From the NCBI GenBank assembly GCA_000697335.1, contig JNEM01008491.1:1-34516 (forward strand): DNA of 34,516 nt. Reading direction: 5' to 3'. Below, in pieces: positions 1 through 9,575 of the stretch. Position 1 is the first letter of the stretch, and every line of letters begins with the position of its first letter. The stretch comes from Conidiobolus incongruus B7586 (lineage: Eukaryota > Entomophthoromycota > Entomophthoromycetes > Entomophthorales > Conidiobolaceae). Under the pieces are notes generated by a model, which worked only from the letters and a program-made list of their open reading frames with translations, made no database searches and was not told the DNA's origin. The position numbers and the translations under genes were made by a program.

Positions 1-327
1 ATCAATTGTTCGAGAAGTACATATTGTTGTTCAGAGGCTGGGATGAAATTTGTAGAATAACCGTTACCCATTTTGAATTAAGTGGCTATAGAAAAGGTAG
101 ATATGCTGGAGAGCTTGATAAATCAGATAATTGAAGTGTGAAAGTATGCTTGTAGGTCTAAACCTAATTGCCAATATTTATAAGGCAACTTCTAAAGTGA
201 TGATGACCAATGATATTATACCTCCTTAATATCAATCAAATCATCGGGTAATTCAACAATATGGAAAAATACAGAACAATTGCCATTGTTCATCAATCAA
301 TCAATCGAAAATAAAACTAAAACAATT
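1..327 (-). repeat. Left arm of a perfect inverted repeat
   Basis: Every base from 1 to 327 pairs with 1527 to 1201 (position x matches 1528-x) with no mismatch or gap that I could find. Homology stops abruptly at 327/1201. The arm contains, on the minus strand, a copy of the promoter (TATAAATA at 175-182) and the first 71 nt of coding sequence (ATG at 71-69) of the gene at 1457. That copy runs off the left edge of the window, so a second complete gene, head-to-head with the first, may lie outside. Perfect identity in such A+T-rich non-coding DNA means recent duplication, gene conversion or an assembly artefact. Confidence 0.95.
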
Positions 328-362
328 GAAAATTGAATTCAAGCTATTTAATATAACTAACA

Positions 363-393
<31 letters not shown>

Positions 394-1200
394 TTGATAT
401 AAGAGCTATTCAAAATGCTAGCATATATCATTATCATAATAGGTGATATTAAAATGCATTTTAGAACTTAGAATTTTATCACACACTCAGTTTATATTAA
501 TATTCTGACATTACTAGAACTTCAATCTTGTCTCAAACCTCAGTATGCATAATATAATATGATTCTATATCAAACTATGGAATATTGTGTTTAATATACT
601 TTTAATAATATAATTAATAAATACATTAACATTGATAAATAAATTATACATATTACTAAATTCCATGTTTCAGTTGCTATAGTTCACTATGTTCTTATAA
701 TTTTCAAGTATTATTCACTATCGGCTAATGCTAAGCATATCAATTAAATCTGAAATATCGCTATGCTAACATTATATCAATTTTAAAATTGTGATATAGC
801 TGGATATATATTCAATAGCTTTGAAGCTATTACTATTAAACATTCTTCACCTCTTCCATTTAGATACTTCCAAAATGCATATATTTATATTTCAATTAGC
901 TCAGTAATTAATTATCAAAACTAATACATACAATAGCATTGATGACTAATCAAATTATTTTGATTTATTTAATTTTAATTATTACCATATTTGATGTTAG
1001 ATTATAATAATTCGGCAATCTGAAATTTAATTGGATATTCTAAACTAAACAAATAGATTGATATTCTAAATGTTATTATGAATTTATTTTTTAACGATTG
1101 TATAGTAAATTTCAAGTAATTCATTTAGTAAATACTAAGACATTTTAATACATTTACTGGTTTGATAATATTATGCATTATTCCTTATATACCAATTGTT
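328..1200. other. Spacer of the inverted repeat, no gene seen
   Basis: 873 nt of A+T-rich DNA between the two repeat arms, with no open frame of note and no internal palindrome that I can see. It holds a (TAA)n run at about 367-394. If both copies of the gene are real, this is the shared upstream region between two divergent promoters. Confidence 0.6.
367..394. repeat. (TAA)n microsatellite
   Basis: About nine consecutive TAA units, inside the spacer of the inverted repeat just past the left arm. A simple repeat with no sign of function. Confidence 0.9.
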
Positions 1201-1527
1201 AATTGTTTTAGTTTTATTTTCGATTGATTGATTGATGAACAATGGCAATTGTTCTGTATTTTTCCATATTGTTGAATTACCCGATGATTTGATTGATATT
1301 AAGGAGGTATAATATCATTGGTCATCATCACTTTAGAAGTTGCCTTATAAATATTGGCAATTAGGTTTAGACCTACAAGCATACTTTCACACTTCAATTA
1401 TCTGATTTATCAAGCTCTCCAGCATATCTACCTTTTCTATAGCCACTTAATTCAAAATGGGTAACGGTTATTCTACAAATTTCATCCCAGCCTCTGAACA
1501 ACAATATGTACTTCTCGAACAATTGAT
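1201..1527 (+). repeat. Right arm of a perfect inverted repeat
   Basis: Exact reverse complement of 1-327. It carries the promoter, 5' UTR and first 71 coding nt of the gene at 1457-1777. It starts with an AATTGTTTTAG segment and a short GATT tandem run at about 1221-1234, and ends inside the coding region because the window begins there. The real repeat is therefore probably longer. Confidence 0.95.
1346..1353 (+). promoter_or_regulatory. TATA box for the gene at 1457
   Basis: TATAAATA octamer 104-111 nt upstream of the ATG. The same octamer precedes other genes in this window (6301, 15527, and on the minus strand 18218 and 23607), which supports a real core promoter. It lies within the inverted repeat and so is duplicated at 175-182 on the minus strand. 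Confidence 0.55.
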
Positions 1528-1777
1528 CCAACAGGCCAAGGAGAAGCCAGAAATTTATTTGAGTGATATTATCGATCAATCTACTGAAAATCACTTTGAA
1601 GATATAAGGAATTTACATAATTTCCCATACAAGCACCCTGAAGAAAAAACACTAAATGAAAGTGTCACAAGAGAAGATACTATAGTAATGGGAGATCGAT
1701 ATCGTAATATATTCAATCAAGAAATATTTCACGCTCGAGAAATGAATGAATGTGTTCTGTTAACCAAATATTATTAA
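1457..1777 (+). CDS. Small hypothetical protein with a possible N-myristoylation signal
   Basis: Single-exon frame of 106 residues from ATG to TAA. I do not recognise the family. The N-terminus reads MGNGYSTNF, with Gly2 and Ser at position 6, which fits the general N-myristoyltransferase consensus; this is an inference. There is no signal peptide or membrane segment. The protein is acidic and polar, with Gln/Glu-rich helical stretches (EQQYVLLEQLIQQAKEKPE). A decayed relative with the same opening pattern (SYSTNF, EQQ, LIQ, NEKP) lies at 4136, so this is a small gene family. The first 71 nt and the promoter are inside the inverted repeat. The family relic and the TATA box support a real gene. 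Confidence 0.6.
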   Translation: MGNGYSTNFIPASEQQYVLLEQLIQQAKEKPEIYLSDIIDQSTENHFEDIRNLHNFPYKHPEEKTLNESVTREDTIVMGDRYRNIFNQEIFHAREMNECVLLTKYY

Positions 1778-4135
1778 TGTCAATTTTTTGTAAATACAAT
1801 ATATAACTTTGACCTTGGAACAATAAATTTAATTGGATAATATGTATTTTATATGTTTTTTTAAATCTGATATATGTCAATATCTATAGAATATTTCTAT
1901 CCTAAATGATTACCAATAATTAATAATAAATATATTGAGATAATTTGTATTTGTGATATGGAAATGGTGTGTTTATATTTCAAAATCACACTCATATTTT
2001 AAAATTTGAATATAAAAACCATATTATTCAATAAAATTTCATCAAATCAGCAATTTTCTATATTATCAAAGAACTAATTCTTGAAAATCTTATATAAAAT
2101 TCTATACAGTTAATTTAAATTAATCAAGGAATTATATTTTTAAACTTAATTGTATAAATAACATTAACTTAGCTAATAAACATGGTTTTTTTTCCTCTCA
2201 ATTTTTACTATTCTGGATATTTTATCACTATTCTCTCTAAAAATTTAGACTACACCTATCAATATACTATTGATACTATCTAATATAAAATCTAATATAT
2301 TAGTAATTACTCATTTGTTTACGAAGCTTAAATAAACTTTGTTTACATTACATCATCATGCCACGTTATAGGCAACGTTATTTTTATATTAAGTCTTTGT
2401 CTGCACTATAACTATTTTATTACCTACTATCTTTACCAATCTTTCAATTTAATGATATAATTTTAAAAAATCCATATTTAAATAATATAGAGGATAAGAT
2501 AAAAAAATTTTTTTATGTTTTGATAATTTTAATTATATATTGATTATTAATAATATACAGAATATTTTCAATAAACTTTTAATATAGAATATTATTTTTT
2601 TTAAATAAAAATATAAGAACTATATTTTTAATATACCTTATTTCTATGAATAAAGTTTATTATAAAAATTTAATTATATATTTAAATTTTATATTATTTT
2701 TATTAAAAAGCTATATTGATTTTTTAAAATATATTAATATTACTATTTATTATAGTTTTAATTATTTGATATAAGTATATTTTCCTATTAATATACTATA
2801 AATCCCGATTTATATTTAATACTATAATTTTTAGGAGTTATATGGTAAAAAAAATAAAAATATAAGATATTTTTTATTTTTTTGCGTTATTTAATCTATT
2901 TTAGATTGATAAATAAAAGATTTATATTTATCATAGTATAATATAATTATAATATTGATTGAATAATAAATAATAATTAAAGATAAATTAAATATTATAT
3001 AGACAAAATTTAAATTATAAATTACTAATTAAAAAATTACATTAAATTTAAAATATATTAATTAGTAACATAAATTAATTCATAGAGTAGAAAATATCAA
3101 TATTTATTATATTATTGATAATGGTAACCTTAAACTTTAGTAATAGTAATCAGGGATAGTTACAAAAACAAAAGTCTAATATTTAAAAAATTGATATATA
3201 TATATTCAAATTAACTGATTATTTAAGAATTTTATATAATATAAAGCTATTACAAAACTTAAAAAGTATCATTTCAGTAAACTTGGTAAATTTCATTCGA
3301 TAATGAAAAATAAAGGTGTGATAATTAATATAAGTATTTTATATCGAAATTTCCATTATTAAGTTTGTTAAAGTGTAGTCTAAAATAAAATTTAAAAATC
3401 CATTGTAATTAATTATTATTTATAATTGTTTGTCAATATTTAATAAAAAATAATATAGGATAATATATTTTAAAATTTTGAAATTTTTAATTTTTAATTT
3501 TTGAATTATTAATAATTAGTTATAATAGCTTATATTGAAATTATTTAAAATTTTAATTTATATATGATATTTAAAAAATAATGCATTATTAAATTTTCAA
3601 TGATTACTTTAATAAAGAATAAATATAATATTGAATCAAACTATAATTTGTAAAATAACATTGGTTATAAGGATATAAAGTTTTATTTAACCACCAGATA
3701 ATACATTATATAGATATAAATTTTAATGAAAAATTTAAAAATAAAATGATAAATAAAACAATTTATTGAAAATTTTAAAAAATTTATAAATATTTTTATA
3801 AATTGTTACACAAGAGTATTTTGTAAGTTTTTTATTTATTCAGATTACAATTTTTGATTACATTAAATAATTTGCCAATTCTATTAAGGATTTAATTATA
3901 TTTTTAAATTCAGAATTAGTATAAATCGTGATTGTTTGATTATAATAACAATTTTTGAGTGAATCGCTGGTTCAATTGTTTTAAAGAAGAGTATTCAAAT
4001 TGATATTATATACTTCAATTAGTAAATCTCATTATATATGCTAGTAAATCAATTCAAATTCAGTAAAATTCCCCATTTGAATAATTGATTCAATTCTATA
4101 ATATTACTATTTTTTCTACTATCTCTTATTTCTAA
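1778..4135. other. A+T-rich intergenic DNA, no gene seen
   Basis: About 2.4 kb of very A+T-rich sequence with dense stops in all frames. I found no RNA gene, transposon ends or tandem array. The last 120 nt resemble the upstream region of the gene at 1457 (a pyrimidine-rich CTACTATCTCTTATTTCTAA just before the relic ATG). Confidence 0.55.
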
Positions 4136-4341
4136 ATGAGTAATAGCTATTCAACAAACTTCATTCTTACCATTGAACAACAAAGTAAAATACTTGAATA
4201 ATTGATCCAAAAAGTCAACGAGAAGCCAGCATTATAATGGAGTAACAATATCGAGAGCCCTGTCAAAAATCATAGTGAATTTATGAGAAATTTAAATGAA
4301 TTGGCTTTTAATTTATTGATCGTAAACAGCATGTTGAATTA
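4136..4341 (+). pseudogene. Decayed paralogue of the 1457 gene
   Basis: Starts with an ATG, and the translated frame tracks the protein at 1457: SYSTNF, then EQQ, LIQ, NEKP, NH and RNL at matching spacing. The frame is interrupted by TAA codons where the intact gene has CAA (Gln, LLEQLIQ) and TAT (Tyr, IYLSD). Similarity fades after about 60 codons. Gly2 is replaced by Ser, so the possible myristoylation site is also gone. It is a host-type gene duplicate in advanced decay, on the same strand as the intact copy and 2.7 kb away. Confidence 0.75.
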
Positions 4342-4680
4342 ATCTTAATTGAAATTATTAAATCTCAAGTGATTAAAATATTAACCTGAGTATTATATAC
4401 GGTGCAATTTTCTAATTTGAAATATACTTTTTTATTCATTTAATGATATTGGTTATATTTACAAACTATATTTTTCAATTTATTCAATATATTAATTCGT
4501 TCACTAATTATTTTTTATTATGAAATCTTGGGTGTTTATGAAAAATATATATTGTTTAAACTTCTTTAATCTAAGAAATAGGTTTGGGTTTATTAATAAT
4601 AATAAATTATTTATGAGTAAAATAAGCGTTGTATATTATAATAAGTTCTTTCAATAAAGATGGCTGTTAGTAAATTATTC

Positions 4681-4800
4681 AAATCGTTGATTCAGTGAAT
4701 GATATCCTTTAATTACGGACTGATAAAGCCAGCTTAATTTAGAAATAGTATTGGTTTAACTATCAAATCGAGATGGACGCTTAACTTTGAAATACAATGT
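4681..4800 (+). pseudogene. Possible relic exon of an unidentified gene
   Basis: One frame around 4688-4797 gives very protein-like peptides (VDSVNDIL, LRTDKASLI, YWFNYQIEMDA) separated by stops, in an otherwise structureless A+T-rich stretch. A GTAGGT donor-like site follows at about 4800. The composition is unlike random sequence from this genome, which suggests a decayed coding exon. I cannot name the family. It could still be chance. Confidence 0.3.
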
Positions 4801-6300
4801 AGGTATTCAATAAAAATAATAATTTTAAACTTGTAAAAGTATTGTCTTATTCTGATTATCTTTAGTCTTCAAATCTATTAACATTTGAATATTATTCTAA
4901 GAAAAACAAAAAATATTTTTTGTCTTGCACTTTAAATAAACAAGTGTATAATAATAATTATTTTTCTAGTATTGATTAAATAAAATTCAATAGCATATTT
5001 ATAGCAAAATTGCTAATCTTTCATATATTCAAATATATATATGATTATTATTTGTCTAATAATACAATACCTTAATAGATTTAATAATTAAGTGAAAAAT
5101 TTTGAAATTATTATATTAGATATTAATTAATCTAATATTTAATATAATAATTAAAATAATATATTACAAATAAAATTTTGATTTAATTTTAAAATTATAA
5201 TGATTTGATTTTATAAATTATATATGTATATTACACAGATGTTTTAATCTTTGGAATAACCAATACACTGAAGAATATTTATTTATACTTATATTATATC
5301 ACATATATTTAAAATAGTTTTTTAGCAAAAAATGAATAAACTGGTATTAATATGTATCTTTACTGTGTATTCAACTTTATATTTATAGAATTCAAAATTT
5401 CTATATCCAACTTACATTGCAAGAGCCACAAACCAACCAAAAATTTCTTTTCACAATACTCACTTGAATTATGATTAAACTGATGACAAAAGAGCAATTT
5501 CTTCGTTTAAATCATTTTTAATTAATTTATTCAATCCAAGTTTGAGGTGCATTAATATTTTAATTATCCAAATAAATAAAATAATCTTTGTCACAATAAC
5601 GGTATAATAAATTAATATAATTGAATAATGTGAAGAAAACAACAGTAAATCCTTTTTCATAGTCCAAATTAAAAATTGGTTCCATTTGATTATGACTATT
5701 TACTATATGCTATATATAATTATTTAATGGAGTTAATATTTGAGAATAGTTAGTAGTATTTTTCTACTTTTTAACTGCTAACAATATTTTATTTCAAACT
5801 AATATCAATTACTATTGACAATTAGAAATTGGTAGCAACTCTGTTATTAACAAAAATATCATTGTGTCACTTAAATTATAGATGAAACTTTAGCTTTATA
5901 GTATATTTTATTTGATAATTAAATTATTATTAATGGATATTTTTCACTATATATAACATTCCATAATATATGGCGATATTATTCAATATTTTATATATGT
6001 ATATATCTTAAAAAATGATAATTCATTAAAAGAACCATTATCAAGATTATCAAATTTATTGTAAAAATTTCTAATTATAAAATATTATTTTTATAAAATA
6101 ACATTATTAAATTAATAATTTTTCTTAAAATCTTAATATTTAAGAATAATATTAATATAATTAAATTTAATAAATTTTTTCAAATTAGATTTAAAAATGA
6201 AAATCTTAGAATTTTATCTTCTTGGTTATATTTAATATAATATATTTAATTAATTAACATTGGGATTTTATTTATCAATTTCACTAAGAATCAATACATG
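4801..6300. other. A+T-rich intergenic DNA, no gene seen
   Basis: About 1.5 kb with no supported gene. A 61-residue minus-strand frame at 5475-5660 is Ile/Leu/Lys-rich low-complexity sequence expected by chance at this base composition. No RNA gene or repeat ends were recognised. Confidence 0.5.
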
Positions 6301-6308
6301 TATAAATA
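6301..6308 (+). promoter_or_regulatory. TATA box for the secreted-protein gene at 6377
   Basis: TATAAATA, 69-76 nt upstream of the ATG at 6377. The same octamer and a similar spacing are used by other genes in the window. Confidence 0.6.
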
Positions 6309-6350
6309 TTACAGTGTTGTTTTCATGCTTCTTTATAAACATTCTAATAA

Positions 6351-6362
6351 TTTAATTGATCA
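6351..6362 (+). promoter_or_regulatory. Shared 5' leader motif TTTAATTGATCA
   Basis: A 12-nt match that recurs at 7724-7735 just before the ATG of the paralogous gene at 7738. It may be an inherited leader remnant or a shared regulatory or translation element. Its only support is the recurrence. Confidence 0.35.
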
Positions 6363-6376
6363 ACATTGGTTTGAAA

Positions 6377-6604
6377 ATGATGAAATTAACTATCTTGGCA
6401 ATCTCTTTAATCCTTGCTGTTAGTGGAAAGCCTATTGTTACCCCTCCTGCTACTGATAAAGGACCCAACTACAGCCTTATTGCAACCATTCCTATTGAAA
6501 TTGAAACTGCAAAAAACCAACGTATTCGCAAAAATATTGCAATTGGAGTTGCTGATGATAATAAGGATAGCGGTAATGAATATATCTGGTATCCAAGATG
6601 GTGA
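6377..6604 (+). CDS. Short secreted protein, paralogue of the 7738 gene
   Basis: 75 residues from tandem ATG codons at 6377/6380 to TGA. The N-terminus is a clear signal peptide (MMKLTILAISLILAVSGKP), followed by a short polar mature region without cysteines. The signal segment SLILAVSGKP matches SLILAIAGAP in the gene at 7738, down to a shared TCTTTAATCCTTGC in the DNA, so the two are tandem paralogues. The 3' end is uncertain. A possible 43-nt intron at 6589-6631 would replace the last residues (WYPRW) with a tail ending CGHNRDIQFRG and a TAA at 6663-6665. That intron would be shorter than the others here. The function is unknown; a cell-wall or secreted host-interaction role is only a guess. 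Confidence 0.6.
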   Translation: MMKLTILAISLILAVSGKPIVTPPATDKGPNYSLIATIPIEIETAKNQRIRKNIAIGVADDNKDSGNEYIWYPRW

Positions 6605-6665
6605 AAGAACTGATTGGTACGTTGCTACCAGTGGTCATAATAGGGACATTCAATTCCGCGGTTAA

Positions 6666-6990
6666 CTTATTTTTAATATATATTATTAAATTATTTATAT
6701 TATTAATATTTTTAAAAAATTTATTTTGAATTATATTAATTAACTTATAATTATTTTAAAACATTAATTTTGATTGAAAAATGAATAATAATTAATTAAA
6801 AACAAGCTTATTGTTTTATATTAATAATAAATAATACTGAGTTTGTGTATATTAAATTTTTAAAATTTTAAAATATTCAATATAACAATTCTTATTTGAA
6901 TATAGTTTTTGACTTAAATAGATCCAATGATTTTTAAATAATAAATATAATATATAACAAATTGTGTTGATTCTCAATACAATAATGATA
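6666..6990. other. A+T-rich spacer, nothing recognised
   Basis: About 320 nt of 3' flank of the 6377 gene with no open frame, RNA gene or repeat that I can support. Confidence 0.5.
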
Positions 6991-7260
6991 ATAATCCAAC
7001 TTTATTAAGATATAAGATAAGTTCAGTAGTTTGAACGACAGTAATCATCCACCGACTGTTCCTCCTGGATATATTGGGAGACGATGCTCTTGAGATTTTA
7101 ATTGAATGGGTTGCTAGCAATATAGCAACTCGAAGCTCAGCAAAGACATGAATAGAACTTACTAGTGTGAGAGGTGATGACCTTAATTTCACTTGGAAAA
7201 AGCAGACCACAGCAAAAAGTACTTTTTAACAAATCAGACAGACCAGATTGATTATTATTA
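6991..7260 (+). pseudogene. Decayed coding island, family not recognised
   Basis: A G+C-richer island in A+T-rich DNA. One plus-strand frame gives convincing protein-like runs, including LLDILGDDALEILIEWVASN and ELTSVRGDDLNFTWKKQTTA, but the frame is broken. It lies between the two paralogous secreted-protein genes. I could not assign it to a host gene family or to a mobile element, so either origin is possible. A 78-residue minus-strand frame at 6974-7210 overlaps it and is judged to be its shadow. Confidence 0.45.
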
Positions 7261-7640
7261 GATAAAAGTATTTAAGATTAAAAAGTGGATGAGCAGAACA
7301 TGTGATGGTAGTTAAGAATTCTACCATGAAGTTTAAAGAACAAGTAAAATATAACGTGACTGTAGTTTGAAATATATACTTATATTTCAACTATTAAGAA
7401 TAATAATAATAAACCCTCTATAAAGTTTGTATAAATTGGGAATTTAATTAATTTTATTATATTATATTAATTTTTAACATTTTTAATATTTTAAATATGA
7501 ATAATTAAAAAGTTTAAAAATTTTTTATTTGTTTTTATTTTTGATAAAATCTTAGAATTTAATTTACTTGAATAATTTTATTTATATCCTTAAAAGTAAA
7601 AATTTTAAATTTTTTAAAAAAAATTTTTTAATAGTTTTAA
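7261..7640. other. A+T-rich upstream region of the 7738 gene
   Basis: No gene, RNA or repeat is seen. The first 100 nt keep a slightly raised G+C content and may be a fading continuation of the relic at 6991-7260. Confidence 0.45.
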
Positions 7641-7643
7641 AAG

Positions 7644-7651
7644 TATAAAAG
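7644..7651 (+). promoter_or_regulatory. TATA box for the secreted-protein gene at 7738
   Basis: TATAAAAG, 87-94 nt upstream of the ATG at 7738. The spacing is like that of the other TATA boxes in the window. Confidence 0.55.
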
Positions 7652-7737
7652 GCATTGAAATAAATGAATAAAGTTATAACATCTATATTATAATAATAAC
7701 AACAATAATAATTAGTCTTAGTCTTTAATTGATCACT

Positions 7738-8082
7738 ATGAAATCTACCATCGTTTCCACTTCTTTAATCCTTGCAATTGCTGGAGCTCCCACTAACAGT
7801 AATTCTCACTCCGATAAAATTGACAAGAGCGAAACAAATTCGGTGCAATTAGCTCAACACAAAAATTCTAATAGGCCTGCTACCGATTTGAATCAGAATA
7901 ACCCCAATACTAACACTGCACCAGCACAATCCTCGGCAATTAGAATTATTCTTCCCAACAATGTCGAGTGGAATAATGACAGATTAATCCAATTGTTAGA
8001 AGGCAGTGATCAAGGTGACGAATACCTTGCACAATTCCAAACTCATCAGAGGACTAGTGGTAATAATTGTATGATTTTGTAA
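7738..8082 (+). CDS. Short secreted Asn-rich protein ending in a CaaX-like motif
   Basis: 114 residues from ATG 7738 to TAA. MKSTIVSTSLILAIAGAPT is a signal peptide. The mature part is hydrophilic and rich in Asn, Ser, Thr and Gln, with a more structured C-terminal third (SAIRIILPNNVEWNNDRLIQ). It is a paralogue of the gene at 6377 by signal peptide and leader motif. The last four residues are CMIL, which fits a CaaX prenylation box and holds the only cysteine of the protein. CaaX processing is cytosolic, so it conflicts with secretion unless the N-terminal segment does not act as a signal. The function is unknown. The codon pattern and TATA box support a real gene. Confidence 0.7.
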   Translation: MKSTIVSTSLILAIAGAPTNSNSHSDKIDKSETNSVQLAQHKNSNRPATDLNQNNPNTNTAPAQSSAIRIILPNNVEWNNDRLIQLLEGSDQGDEYLAQFQTHQRTSGNNCMIL

Positions 8083-9092
8083 ATCCAACTATTTTTCAAT
8101 TTAATCTCTGGAATTTTTAATTATTTTCTATATTTTTATTATATTAAAATAAATAATATTTAATTCAAAAAACAGATAACATATATGTACATATATATTT
8201 ATATTTTTCAAAAATAATTTAAATATATATTTAAAATAAAATTAGTTTAAAATTAAAATTCTTTTAAATTTATTTAGAATTATTTATTATGTTTATTTAA
8301 TATATTATAATCTTTATTTTGGATTATTAATAGACATTCTAAAATGAAAATTTTTTTGATGAAAATTTATATTAAATATTTTAATTTTATTTGATATTGT
8401 TTTAAGTTTTAAATCTTAAATAATAATAAATTTTATTAAAATTACTAAGGTATATTATTCCTAGTGTATGTTCATCATTTAATCATAATGTTTTTAAAAA
8501 TTCAAAAGTATTAAAATCATTAGCTTAAAGATAAAATAAACATTAGAAAATTTTAAAATTCTTAGAATTTTATTTATTAATTATCACCGATTAAAATCTT
8601 TTGAAATATTGATAAATATTAATTAATTTATAAAATTCGAATTTTTGAATAATATGAACTATTAATTGATCTAGAATTATTATAAAATTCATATTAATAT
8701 TTAATCGATTATTCAAGTATTAACTCGATTTTATACTTTGAGCAAAACTTATAATATATTGCACGGTTAAAAGTTTATTTTTTATAGAAATAGAAAATAT
8801 ATTTGCCCATATTTAATTAATTAATTGGATATTAACTATATATTAGCTAAGGTTAATGATTTTGATAACTATTACAATCTTGGATTTTGAATTTCAACTT
8901 CAATCAATAATTTTGGCAAATATCTATAAATATAATATAATCAATATATCAGGTCGAAGTATTTGATAAATATTATACTCAAATACATGTATAAATTTTC
9001 AAAACACATTTATAAATCCTAGATTTAATAATAATAATATCTCAGATATTAAAAAAATATTATAAAACTTAAAACAATTTATTATATTTAAA
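8083..9092. other. A+T-rich intergenic DNA, no gene seen
   Basis: About 1 kb between convergent genes (7738 plus, 9093 minus). No open frames beyond chance, no RNA genes and no repeats recognised. Confidence 0.55.
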
Positions 9093-9359
9093 TTATTTCT
9101 TATTACCAAATCTTCTAGGAAATAGAGGGATTAAAAAAAAGTTTAAAAATGACAAATACACCAATTTAAGGCCAAAACCTTGTACGAATGGAACCACTAT
9201 CTGTTGCGCTATAAATTTCGTCGTTTCTTTCGCTAATGTGGTAAGAGGGTGAGGTAATAAGGGCTGCATATGTTTACTCTCTTGAGGGAAGTGTTGATAT
9301 AGTGTTGTGAGGGCTTGAGCTTCAACGTTGGTAGTTTTTATGGATTCTAATTGCGGCAT
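9093..9359 (-). CDS. Small membrane-anchored protein, unknown family
   Basis: 88 residues, single exon, ATG at 9359 to TAA. The N-terminal half is hydrophilic, with Gln, His and Pro. Residues about 48-79 form a hydrophobic segment (FIAQQIVVPFVQGFGLKLVY, then LSFLNFFLIPLF) followed by a basic tail PRRFGNKK. The topology is that of a C-terminally anchored small protein. The PFVQGFG stretch faintly recalls the PFxNGxxLGFG core of the mitochondrial outer-membrane insertase Mim1/TOM13, but the match is too weak to name it. Its upstream region (216 nt) is shared head-to-head with the NDK-like gene at 9576. Its base composition and protein character differ from neighbouring DNA, which supports coding. 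Confidence 0.55.
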   Translation of the reverse strand: MPQLESIKTTNVEAQALTTLYQHFPQESKHMQPLLPHPLTTLAKETTKFIAQQIVVPFVQGFGLKLVYLSFLNFFLIPLFPRRFGNKK

Positions 9360-9575
9360 TTTTATATTTAATCTGATAATTAAATTTGTGTTTCAATTAA
9401 GTTTATTTTGGTTTTTATGATTAGGACCTCGAAATCCAACATCATAAATACTAAATATAATTTGAAACACTATTATGGGTTTAATATAATTTTATTTAAC
9501 AATTGAACATGTCATCAATTATTAAATCAATTCATCTCTTTATCATTTAATAACAAAATACGAATAATAATAATA

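Noticed and set aside
5475-5660. 61-residue minus-strand frame
   Set aside because: Ile/Leu/Lys-rich, with no motif and no promoter. Expected by chance at this base composition.
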